Of a stretch of 64,000 nucleotides of DNA, positions 18,508 to 26,807 are shown in pieces. Positions within the stretch are counted from its first letter, which is position 1; each line of letters starts with the position of its first letter. A program made the position numbers and the translations under genes. The notes beneath the pieces were generated by a model. That model was not told the DNA's origin and ran no database searches. It was given only the letters and a program-made list of their open reading frames with translations. This DNA is from Myxococcales bacterium (GTDB taxonomy: Bacteria; Myxococcota_A; Polyangia; Nannocystales; Nannocystaceae): NCBI GenBank assembly GCA_020633295.1, contig JACKDW010000025.1, forward strand, positions 1-64,000, written 5' to 3'.

Positions 18508-21022
18508 GTGCCGGGCCTGGGCTGCACGCTGCTGCTGTTGACCGCGCTGGTCGTGATCGCGGGCTGCTGGACGCGGCTCGGCCCGGCGCGCGCGCTCGGC
18601 CTCGGCGTCGCCGCCCCGCTCGTCAGCGCGAGCGCGCTCGGGGTGCTCCTGCTCGACCTCGGCGCGCTGCGACGCGGCCCGCTGCTGTTCGGGCTCGCGC
18701 TGCTCGCGGGCGCGGCCGCGCTGGGCGTCGGGTGGCTGCGCCGCCGCGTCGCGCCCCGACCCACGAGCGCCCCGGCCTCGGGGACGCGCGCGTGCTGGCT
18801 CGCGGCTGCGGTGATCGTCGCGTTCGGGACGTGGCTGCGCGCGGCGCCCTCACCTTACCTGCACGGAGGGCAAGATCAGGGGATCTACGTCAACGTCGGG
18901 CACCACGTCGCGCGCACCGGCCGGCTGCGCCCGATCGACCCGCTGATGGCGGGGCGCGTGCGAGGGGTTCGCGGCGCCGACATCCGCGCCGCGCACCACG
19001 TCCGCCGCCTCGCCGACGACTCGCCGCTGCGCGGGCGCAGCGAGGGACGCTGGCTCGCGGGCCTGCACATCGAGGACGCGCGCGCGGGCCGGCTCGTGCC
19101 CGCGTTCTTCCACCTGCTGCCGACCTGGTTCGCGATGGCCGAGCTCGACCTCGGCTTCGCGCGCTCGACCTGGCCGCTCACGCTGTTCGCGTTCGCGTCG
19201 CTGCTGGCGGCGCTCGGGCTCGGCCTGCGGATCGCGGCCGGCTGCGCGGCCGACCGCGCGCCGCGGCCGACCGCTTGGATCTGGCCCTCGGGCCTGGTCG
19301 CCGCGCTCGCGCTCGCGCTGCACCCCCTCGACCTGTGGTTCTCGAGCTTCCCGGTGACCGAGAACCTCGCGCGCGCGAGCCTGCTCGGCGCGTGTTGGCT
19401 GGCCCTCGAGGCAGAATTATCAAAAGACCAGGACACGGTCGCGCCGCTGCTGGGCGGGCTCGCGGGCGCGACCTTCGGGCTCGGCGTGTTCGCGCGCGGC
19501 TCGGCGCTCGCGCTCGCGCTGGTGCTGATCGCGGCGCTGCTGCTGACGCCGCGCACGCGCGCCCGCGGGGCGCTGCTGAGCGGCCTGACGATCGCCGCGG
19601 CGCTCGGCGCGGTCCAGGGATCGAGCGCTCGTGGCCGTACTTCTTCCACGCGGCGTCGCGGCACTTCCCCGTCCCCAGCTCACGCCCGATCCGCACCTCG
19701 CGTCGGCGTGCGCGCTGCTGGTCGCCGCGCTCATCATCGCCGCCGACCTCGCGGTCGCGCGCTTCGGGTCACGGGCGCGCGCGACCGCGAGCGCGCTGCT
19801 GCGACCCGGCGCCGCCGCGCTCACGCTCGCGGCGCTGGCCTACGCGGTCGCCCACGCGCTGGGGCGCGCGGGCGCGTCCGGCTCGCGCGCCCGCGCAGCA
19901 CGTGCTCTCGGCGCTCGCGCGCCACGGCGGCCTCGCGGCGTTGCTCGGCGGGCTCGCCGGCCTCGCGCTGGCGATCGCGCGCGCCGATCGCCGCGCGCTG
20001 CCGTGGGTCACGCTCGCCGCCGCCGCGCTGCTGCTCGGCCTGCGCTCGCCGGGCGTGCGCTACGAGTTCTACTACGCGCGCTACCACGTGGCCGCGCTCG
20101 TCCCGGCGCTGGTGATCACGGGCACCTATCTCTTCCATCATGTCGTCTCGGTCGCGCGGCGCTGGCGAGGGCCCCGCGCGGCCGCGCTCACGAGCGGCGC
20201 GCTCGCGCTCCTGTGGATCGCGCCGCCGCTCGCGGCGCTGCGCGCCCCGGTCTACTGGACGCGCGACCTCGAGGACGACCCGGCGCAGCTCTCCGCGATG
20301 TTCGAGCGCGTGCCCGACGACGCGGTGCTGATGTTCGACGCGCGCGCGCCCGGGCGCTACCGCGACCTCCTCGCGACGCCCGCGCTGCTCAGCTTCGGCA
20401 AGCGCGTGCTCGTGTACCCCGACCTCCAGCTCGTCGAGCGGATGATCAGCGCCGGCACGCCGATCTACATGCTCTCGGGCGGCTGGGAGCCGGAGGATCG
20501 CCAGCGCTGGCCGCGGCGAGAGCATGGCCCCTGGTACACCAACGTCGTCGCGCGCGGGATCTACCGCGCGGCGCGAGCCGAGGTCGTCTCGGGCGCCGCG
20601 CCGCGCGAGCTCGTCGAGCTCGGCGGGCCGTGGGAGCTGCACGAATTCGATCGCTCGATCTGGCGTGATCACGGCGCGCTCTCCCTCTACCCGGGCAGCG
20701 GCTTCCTCGCGCGCGACGACGCGGCCGCGATCGAGAGCGAGCCGCTCGCGCTGCGCTGGGTCGCCGGCGCGCACGTCGAGCTCGAGCTCGCGGACGACGC
20801 GACGCGCTGCCAGCACGACGCCGCGCTCGAGCGGCGCGCGGGGCGCCCGCGCCGCTGACACGCGCCCCCGCGCAGGGACGCGCGCTCCGCTGGCGGATGC
20901 CCGCGCCGCCCGCGGGCGGGGAGCCCCGGACCGCGCGCCTCGTGATCGCGCGCCGCTGCGACGGCGCCCCGCCCCGCTGGCGCCGGCTGAGCGTGCGCTG
21001 GGACCCTCGAGCTGGCCGCTGA
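18508..21022 (+). pseudogene. Membrane glycosyltransferase-like protein (GT39/PMT-like), split by frameshifts
   Basis: A polytopic membrane protein: many hydrophobic helices in the first 370 residues, and YLHGGQDQGIYVNVG, which resembles the first-loop acidic motif of dolichyl-phosphate-mannose mannosyltransferase-like enzymes. The reading frame changes near 19617 (to IERSWPYFFHAASRHF), near 19675 (to LTPDPHLASACALL), near 19885 (to HVLSALARHGGL) and probably near 20840, where a coding-looking tail runs to a stop at 21022. The pieces join into one sensible protein with a soluble C-terminal domain. Several indels in one gene suggest either a pseudogene or uncorrected sequencing errors in GC-rich DNA. 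The substrate is unknown. Confidence 0.7.
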
Positions 21023-21028
21023 TCCATG

Positions 21029-21034
21029 TACCAT
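21029..21034 (+). promoter_or_regulatory. -10 box TACCAT 8 nt before GTG 21043
   Basis: TANNNT box with an 8-nt spacer to an in-frame GTG that lies five codons before ATG 21058; supports GTG 21043 as a leaderless start. Confidence 0.4.
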
Positions 21035-21042
21035 CGCCGGGG

Positions 21043-22368
21043 GTGCGCGCAGCGGACATGTCCGAATCTTCATCCGTGGGCGTCCGCCCGCCGCAGGCAG
21101 GGCTGATCCAGCTCTGGTCGCGCGGCGGCCCGGCCCACCGGGTCTTCGCGTGCGCGCCCGAGCTCTACCTCGGCCGCGACGGCGAGGGCGGCGGCGTCGC
21201 GCTGGGCGACGGCCGCGTCTCTCGCCGACACTGTCGCGTGAAGTTCGACGGCGCGTCGTGGCTCGTCGACGATCTCGACAGCAGCAACGGCACCTACGTC
21301 GACGGCGACCGGATCAAGACGCGGCTCTTCAACCGCGCGCCGCGGGTCATCCGCGCGGGGCACTGCCTGCTCGCGCCGGTCCTCGACATCGGCGCCGAGC
21401 CGCCGCCGATCGAGACGGCCGAGGGCGTGATCGCGGGCGCGCGCACGCAGGAGCTGCTCGCGCGGGCCGAGCGGCACGCGCCGACCCGCGACACGCTGCT
21501 CGTCCGCGGCGAGGCGGGCGTGGGCAAGCGCCTGCTCGTCGAGGCCTATCACCGCCGCGCCGCCGGAGCGAAGCGGCCGCTCGTCGAGGTCGACTGCGCG
21601 GCGCTGCCGGAGGGGGCCGCCGAGCGCCTGCTGTTCGGCGCGCGCGTCGGCGGGCCGGAGTTCGGATACATGCTCGCCGCCGACGGCGGGACGCTGCTGC
21701 TGCACGAGCCCGCGGCGCTCAGCGACCACGTGCAGCGACGCCTGCTGCGGGCCCTCGAGACGCGCGAGGTGCTGGCGGTCGGAGGCGCGCGCCCGCGCCC
21801 CGTCGCGCTGCGCCTCTGCGTCGAGACGCGCCATGATCCGCGCCAGCAGGTCCGCGACGGGCAGCTCCGCCCAGACCTCTATGAATTCGTTCGCCGCCCC
21901 GCGCTGCGCGTGCCGCCGCTGCGCGAGCGCCTCGTCGAGATCCCGAGCCTGATCCAGCGCGCGCTCCGGCTCGCGCGCGCCGGCACCGGCGCGCACGTCT
22001 CGCTCGTCGAGCACTGCCTGCTGCGCTACTGGCCCGGCAACATCCGCGAGCTGCTCCTCGAGCTCGAGGACGCGCGCGTCCACGCGCTCCGCGACGGTCG
22101 CGACGAGGTGCACGGCGACGACCTCGACGAGCTCGCCGGCAGGCGCCCCGAGCACCACGAGCCGGTCTCCGATCGCCGTCGCGCGAGCACGCTGCGACGC
22201 GCGGAGGTCGAGCGCGCGCTGAGCGAGGCCGACGGCGAGCTCGCGCGCGCGGCCGAGCTGCTCGGCGTGCACCGATCGCGGCTGCGGCGCTGGCTCTCGC
22301 GCAAGGGCATCGACCCGCTGCGCTTCGCGAGCGAGGCGCCCGCGTCGCGTGAGTCGCTCCGCGAGTGA
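21043..22368 (+). CDS. FHA-domain AAA+ regulator with degenerate sigma54-activator motifs
   Basis: 441 residues. The N-terminal FHA domain (LGR 43-45, SRRH 60-63, SSNGT 80-84) binds phosphothreonine. A bacterial enhancer-binding AAA+ module follows: Walker A GEAGVGKR (156-163), and a C-terminal Fis-like helix-turn-helix (ELARAAELLGVHRSRLRRWL). Two canonical elements are altered. The GAFTGA loop that contacts sigma54 is absent (GARVGGPEFGYM in its place), and Walker B reads GGTLLLHE instead of GGTLFLDE, so the metal-binding Asp is His. It may bind DNA and sense kinase signals without remodelling sigma54 holoenzyme. FHA-type activators are typical of myxobacteria. Confidence 0.85.
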   Translation: MRAADMSESSSVGVRPPQAGLIQLWSRGGPAHRVFACAPELYLGRDGEGGGVALGDGRVSRRHCRVKFDGASWLVDDLDSSNGTYVDGDRIKTRLFNRAPRVIRAGHCLLAPVLDIGAEPPPIETAEGVIAGARTQELLARAERHAPTRDTLLVRGEAGVGKRLLVEAYHRRAAGAKRPLVEVDCAALPEGAAERLLFGARVGGPEFGYMLAADGGTLLLHEPAALSDHVQRRLLRALETREVLAVGGARPRPVALRLCVETRHDPRQQVRDGQLRPDLYEFVRRPALRVPPLRERLVEIPSLIQRALRLARAGTGAHVSLVEHCLLRYWPGNIRELLLELEDARVHALRDGRDEVHGDDLDELAGRRPEHHEPVSDRRRASTLRRAEVERALSEADGELARAAELLGVHRSRLRRWLSRKGIDPLRFASEAPASRESLRE

Positions 22369-22398
22369 GCTGGCGCTCGTCGCCGAGGCGCCCGCGAC

Positions 22399-22404
22399 TA
22401 TACT
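22399..22404 (+). promoter_or_regulatory. -10 box TATACT 8 nt before ATG 22413
   Basis: TANNNT box, 8-nt spacer and no Shine-Dalgarno sequence; probable leaderless start. Confidence 0.5.
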
Positions 22405-22412
22405 GCTCGTCG

Positions 22413-23300
22413 ATGCCCCGCCTCGCGCCCGGCCCCGCCCTGCTCCTGCTCCTGCTCTCGCCCGCCGCGCTCGCGCTCTCGTGCGGCGGCGCCGACCCCA
22501 AGCCCGCGGCCTCGCTCGATCAGCTCGCCGCCTGCGCGACGACGCTCGAGGAGATCCGCGCGGCGCCGGTCGAGTCACGCGCGTCCGCGCTCGCGCGGTC
22601 GCTGCCCGAGGGGCGCCTGTGCTGGCGGACCGTGTTCGCCGGCTGCGTCGCGCCAGAGCGGTCGCAGGCGCTCGAGGCCGAGGGGCAGACGCAGTTCATG
22701 CTCGACGTCCAGCGCGGCTGCCTCGACAACTTCTGCGATCAGCTCACGCCGACGCCGACGCTGTGCGCGGACGCGTCGGCCGCCGACGCGCTCGAGGGCG
22801 ACCCGCTGCGCGACCTGTACTCCGAGTTCATCGCGGCCAAGCTCGCGCGCGAGTTCTCGACGCCGCGTGACGAGCCGAGGATCGCGCGGGTCGCCGACGC
22901 CTACGCGGACTTCTGGACGACCGCGGCCACGCTCGGGCGGATCCGCGTCGCGCCGCCGAAGCCGGCCCCGGCCCCGCCGTCGCTGTCGCTGCGCGTCGCG
23001 GTCGACGAAGACAGCTTCGTGCTCAGCGGCGAGGGCGTCGCGCCGATCCGCGTCGCGCCCCGCGACGGCGACTCGCTCGATCGCCACGACTACGAGGCGC
23101 TCGCGCGCGAGGCGAGGGCGCTCAAGCAGCGCTTCCCCGCCGCGAGCTCGGCGCGCGTGGAGGTCAGCGACGCGGCGCCGATGCAGGTCGTGATCCGCAC
23201 GATCGAGACGCTCAAGGGCGACGGCTGCGACACGAGCGCGCCGGACGATCGCTGCCTCTTCACGCAGGTCGCGATCGCGCCGCCCGACGCGGCGCCCTGA
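22413..23300 (+). CDS. Lipoprotein with ExbD/TolR-like C-terminal domain
   Basis: 295 residues: lipobox LALSC, then about 150 residues with several Cys (CWRTVFAGC, CLDNFC, LCAD), suggesting disulphides in the periplasm, a Pro/Ala linker, and a C-terminal part of about 100 residues (LSLRVAVDEDSFVLSGEG ... MQVVIRTIETLKGDGCD) that resembles the periplasmic domain of ExbD/TolR. Normal ExbD is held by an N-terminal transmembrane helix next to ExbB; here a lipid anchor would replace it and no exbB is nearby. The ExbD resemblance is judged by eye. Confidence 0.65.
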   Translation: MPRLAPGPALLLLLLSPAALALSCGGADPKPAASLDQLAACATTLEEIRAAPVESRASALARSLPEGRLCWRTVFAGCVAPERSQALEAEGQTQFMLDVQRGCLDNFCDQLTPTPTLCADASAADALEGDPLRDLYSEFIAAKLAREFSTPRDEPRIARVADAYADFWTTAATLGRIRVAPPKPAPAPPSLSLRVAVDEDSFVLSGEGVAPIRVAPRDGDSLDRHDYEALAREARALKQRFPAASSARVEVSDAAPMQVVIRTIETLKGDGCDTSAPDDRCLFTQVAIAPPDAAP

Positions 23301-23311
23301 GCCGCGCTCAG
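23297..23311. terminator. Bidirectional hairpin at convergent stops
   Basis: ctgagc-cgc-gctcag, a perfect 6-bp stem that contains both stop codons of the convergent genes ending at 23300 and 23308. It could end transcription from both sides; no U-tract. Confidence 0.4.
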
Positions 23312-24117
23312 CCCCGCAGCGCCCGCACCAGCGCCGCCGCGCGCTCGCGGTCGAGCGCGCCCGACCAGTGACCGTCGCGCTTGATCGACGAGCCGACGAT
23401 CCACGCCGACGCGCTCGCGTAGGCGTCGAGGTTCTCCGGCTTGATGCCCGAGCCCACGATCACCGGGATCGTCACCGCCTCGCGCACCGCCGCGACCTCG
23501 GCGGGCGACGCCGGCTGACCGGTCTCGGCCCCGGTGATGATGACCCCGTCGGCGCCGAAGAACTCGGCCGCGCGCGCGGTCTCGACCAGGTCTACGTCCT
23601 CGGTGAGCGCGTGCGAGGAGTGCTTCTTCTTGATGTCGGCGAACACCCGGACCGCGCCCGCGTCGATCATCCGGCGGTAGCGCAGCAGCGCGCCCGCGTC
23701 GCTCTGGTGAATGCCCTCGTCGGCGACGTGGGCGAACACGAAGCCCTCGACGCGCACGAAGGCGCCGCCGCAGGCCTTGGCGATCGCCAGCGCCTCCTGG
23801 TTCGCGCCCGCCAGCACCTGCACGCCGAGCGGCAGCGACACGGCGCGCCGGACCGCGCTGCCGATGACCGCCATCGCGGCGGTGATCTCGGGCCCGACGC
23901 CGCCGCGCAGGTAGGGCGTGTCGTGCATGTTCTCGATCAGGAGCCCGTGGAAGCCGACCTCCGCGAGCGTGCGCGCCTCGATCACGGCTCGGCGCGCGAG
24001 CTCCTCCACCGGGAACGCGCTGCGCGGCGCGCCCGGCAGCGCGCCGAGGTGCAGCATCCCGATCAGCGCGCGCGGCGTACCGAACAGCTCCTGGGTCGTC
24101 TCGTGCGGGTCGATCAC
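23308..24117 (-). CDS. BtpA/SgcQ family TIM-barrel protein
   Basis: 269 residues, full length for the BtpA/SgcQ family. Typical strings: ALIGMLHLGALPGAPRS at the N-terminus, GLLIENMHDTPY, GVQVLAGANQEAL, FVRVEGFVFAHVADEG, ADIKKKHSSH, GADGVIITGAETG and PVIVGSGIKPEN. BtpA is known from cyanobacteria, where it affects photosystem I; relatives elsewhere are in sugar-related operons, so here the substrate is unknown. It is a cytoplasmic enzyme-like barrel. The start ATG 24117 has no obvious ribosome site. The preceding gene ends 84 nt upstream. Confidence 0.9.
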   Translation of the reverse strand: MIDPHETTQELFGTPRALIGMLHLGALPGAPRSAFPVEELARRAVIEARTLAEVGFHGLLIENMHDTPYLRGGVGPEITAAMAVIGSAVRRAVSLPLGVQVLAGANQEALAIAKACGGAFVRVEGFVFAHVADEGIHQSDAGALLRYRRMIDAGAVRVFADIKKKHSSHALTEDVDLVETARAAEFFGADGVIITGAETGQPASPAEVAAVREAVTIPVIVGSGIKPENLDAYASASAWIVGSSIKRDGHWSGALDRERAAALVRALRG

Positions 24118-24200
24118 GCGCGCGAGGCTACCGAAAGATCACCGCGCGGACGACCCCGCGACGCGCGGGCCCCCAGGGCTAGAGCCCCGTCTCGCGGCCC

Positions 24201-25967
24201 CTAGGGGCTAGACCCGTCGGGGGCGCGGAAGCGGAAGGTTCGCGTCTGCGTCAACGCGACGAGCAGCTCCTGGACGCCGTAGTCATCGAGCTCGGCGCGC
24301 GCGTGCAGGGCCTCGAGCGTGCACTGGTCGGCCTCCGCCGGCTCGCGCGCGTAGGCGTAGCGGAACCAGTTTCGCAGGTAGCAGCGGCGCGCCTGCTCGA
24401 GGTCCGCGAGCTGGTGCGCGAGCTCGACGTGATCGTCGAACTCGAGCAGCGCGCCGTCGACCGGCAGCGCCGCGGCGGAGTCGATCGGCGCCTCGCCCTC
24501 GCGCGCGCGGTAGCGGCCGATGCCGTCGAGGTGTTCGAAGGCGAAGCCCGCCGGGTTGATCAGGCCGTGGCAGCCGGCGCACTGCGGCGCCGCGGTGTGG
24601 GCCTCGACGCGCTCGCGCGTGGTCTCGAGCGCGCTCGAGGCCGGCGGGAGCTCGAGCGACGCGTTGTCCGGCGGCGGCGGCAGCTCGTTGCACAGCAGCT
24701 GCTCGTGCACGAACACGCCGCGGTGGATCGGCGAGCTGCCGTCGGGGTACGCGTGCGCGGCGAGGAAGCCGATCTGCGTCAGCAGGCCCGCGCGCGCGCC
24801 CGGGTCGAGCGAGACGCGGACGAACGCGGCGGGGTCCTCCGCCCCGCGGTCGACCCCGTAGATCGCGGCCAGCCGGGCGTCGACGAAGCTCAGCGGCGCG
24901 GTCATCAGCGTCGGGTAGCCCTCCTCGAGCTCGAAGACGACGTGCTCGATGAAGCGGCGCGTCTCCTCGCGCAGCGCGTCGCCGTCGAGCGCGGCGAACT
25001 CGGGGTACAGCGCCGGGTCCTTGGCGAGGTCGTCGTAGCGGCTCCACCTCAGCCACTGCGCGTGGAAGTCCGCGACGGGCCCGGCCGCGCGCGGGTCGGC
25101 GAGCAGGCGCCGCGCCTCGGCCTCGACCCCGGCGGCGTCGGCCAGCGCGCCCGCCTCGGCCGCGTCGAGCAGCGCGTCGTCGGGCGTCGAATTCCACAGC
25201 AGGTACGAGAGCCGCGTCGCCAGCTCGTAGCCGTCGAGCGCGATCGCGTCGCCGCCCGCCGCGACGTCGTCGCTGAGCTCGACGCGATAGAGAAATCGCG
25301 GCGACTGCAACATGGTCTCGAGGACAAGTCGTACCCCCTGCGCGAAGGGAGCGCCGTCCTCGTACAGCCCCGCGCCGGCGCGGTAGCGCTCGAGGTACGC
25401 CTGCCGCTGCGCGTCGCTCAGCGGCCGCCGATAGACGCGTCGCCCGATGGCCGCGATCAGCTCGCGCGCGCAGCTCTCCCCCGCCGCCTCCGACAGCTCG
25501 AGCGGGTCGCCGGCGGCCTCGAGGCAGGCCGCGTACGCGCGCAGCGTGTGCGGTCGCTCGACCGCGCGCGCCGCCACCTCCTCGGCCGCGCGCCGGTAGT
25601 CGCGAGCCAGGCGCGACGTCACGGAGAGCGCGGCGGCGTTGTTGTCGAAGCCGCCGTGCAGCGGGTCGGCGATGAACTGACTCGAGGGCCACATATCAAC
25701 GCCCGGCAGCAGGTCGCGCACGGTGCTGTCGTACTGCGCGTGCGTCAGGCGGACGAGCCGGGGCCGCGGCCCCGGCGTCTCGAGCTCGCAGCCCGCCGGC
25801 GCGTCCTCGGGGCCCGCCGCGTCCGTGTCGACCTCACCGGTCTCGTGCCCGTCGGTCTCGCCCTCGTCCGTCGCGGACGTCCCCGACTCGCAGGCGAGCG
25901 CGAGCGCGACGATCGGCAGCGTCGCGCTCGCCCGTGTCCGCCAGCTCCCGCGCGCGGCCGCCCTCAT
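24201..25967 (-). CDS. Planctomycete-type PSD/PSCyt (DUF1592/1588/1585) cytochrome lipoprotein
   Basis: About 588 residues. The signal peptide ends in LALAC, followed by an acidic Thr/Asp linker, then the domains known from Planctomycetes: DUF1587-like (LVRLTHAQYDSTVRDLL), DUF1595-like (GRRVYRRPLSDAQRQAYL), DUF1592 (RLSYLLWNSTPDDALL), DUF1588 with PDGSSPIHRGVFVHEQLLC and the heme motif CAGCH, and a C-terminal DUF1585. These proteins are secreted, probably heme-containing, and usually encoded next to a DUF1552 gene, which is missing here. A TACGAT box 7 nt before ATG 25967 favours that start; ATG 25976 is the alternative. Confidence 0.88.
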   Translation of the reverse strand: MRAAARGSWRTRASATLPIVALALACESGTSATDEGETDGHETGEVDTDAAGPEDAPAGCELETPGPRPRLVRLTHAQYDSTVRDLLPGVDMWPSSQFIADPLHGGFDNNAAALSVTSRLARDYRRAAEEVAARAVERPHTLRAYAACLEAAGDPLELSEAAGESCARELIAAIGRRVYRRPLSDAQRQAYLERYRAGAGLYEDGAPFAQGVRLVLETMLQSPRFLYRVELSDDVAAGGDAIALDGYELATRLSYLLWNSTPDDALLDAAEAGALADAAGVEAEARRLLADPRAAGPVADFHAQWLRWSRYDDLAKDPALYPEFAALDGDALREETRRFIEHVVFELEEGYPTLMTAPLSFVDARLAAIYGVDRGAEDPAAFVRVSLDPGARAGLLTQIGFLAAHAYPDGSSPIHRGVFVHEQLLCNELPPPPDNASLELPPASSALETTRERVEAHTAAPQCAGCHGLINPAGFAFEHLDGIGRYRAREGEAPIDSAAALPVDGALLEFDDHVELAHQLADLEQARRCYLRNWFRYAYAREPAEADQCTLEALHARAELDDYGVQELLVALTQTRTFRFRAPDGSSP

Positions 25968-26045
25968 CACGGCCATCGTAGCAGCCCGCCGCGACGTCGT
26001 TCACCGGCGCGCAGACCTACCCAGCGTCACGGGGCGTCGGTCAAG

Positions 26046-26621
26046 CTACGCGCTGTAGGCGAGCTGCTTGCGCGCGCGGCCGTACCAGCCCGACTCGCCG
26101 GCCGGCTCGTACACGTTGCAGCGGTACATCTCGGAGGCGTACACGTGAATCGTCACCGCCGACGCGCGCTCCGAGGTGTTCGCGATCGTGTGGTACTCGT
26201 AGGGCGGCAGCAGGGCGCCCGAGGAGCCGACGCCCGCGAAGATCCGTCCGGCCTCGCGGAACCGACAGCGCGCGCCGAGGTCCTCGACGAGGTCGTACTG
26301 CACGACCTCGATCGTCCCCTGGACCACGCCCTCGACGCACCACAGCCCGCTGTGGTCGTGGATCGGCGTGCGCTGCCCGGGACCCCAGGTCATCGCGATC
26401 ACCGTGTAGTCGAGGCGATCCGACGCGTGGATCAGGCGGCGCGCGTAGCAGCCCGGCAGCGGCTGGGTCAGGCACGCCGGCAGCTCGATCGCGCGCTCGC
26501 TGATGATGCGCGTCAGCCCGCCCCCGATCGCGTGGCTGATGGCCTCGGGGGTCGGCTTGACGACGGCGTCGTCGAGCATGTCGACGAGCGCGCGGAGTCC
26601 AGGAAACTGCCTCGGCGTCAT
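26046..26621 (-). CDS. Cysteine dioxygenase type I
   Basis: 191 residues of the cupin-fold cysteine dioxygenase family (PF05995), which oxidises cysteine to cysteine sulfinate with Fe(II). The metal ligands are His88 and His90 in PIHDHSG and His144 in YEYHTIAN. Cys95, five residues after the second His, matches the Cys that forms the Cys-Tyr crosslink in mammalian enzymes; many bacterial homologues have Gly there, so this is notable. ATG 26621 gives normal family length; a longer in-frame extension exists upstream but is basic and unlike the family. It lies alone between the PSD gene and a MYXO-CTERM gene. Confidence 0.88.
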   Translation of the reverse strand: MTPRQFPGLRALVDMLDDAVVKPTPEAISHAIGGGLTRIISERAIELPACLTQPLPGCYARRLIHASDRLDYTVIAMTWGPGQRTPIHDHSGLWCVEGVVQGTIEVVQYDLVEDLGARCRFREAGRIFAGVGSSGALLPPYEYHTIANTSERASAVTIHVYASEMYRCNVYEPAGESGWYGRARKQLAYSA

Positions 26622-26807
26622 GGTGGTTCTCGGGACAGGTGCAAACTGCGGAGCGCCGCCCGCGGCGCGATCATGGTACGTCAATTTCCGCGCGAAGCAC
26701 CGGCGAATTACTGCGGGTGAACACCGCTTTGCGCACACGCGGCGCGATCGCGCCGGCTCGCGCGATCGCCTGGGTCGATCGCGCGCGATCACGCCTGATG
26801 AAGGGCG

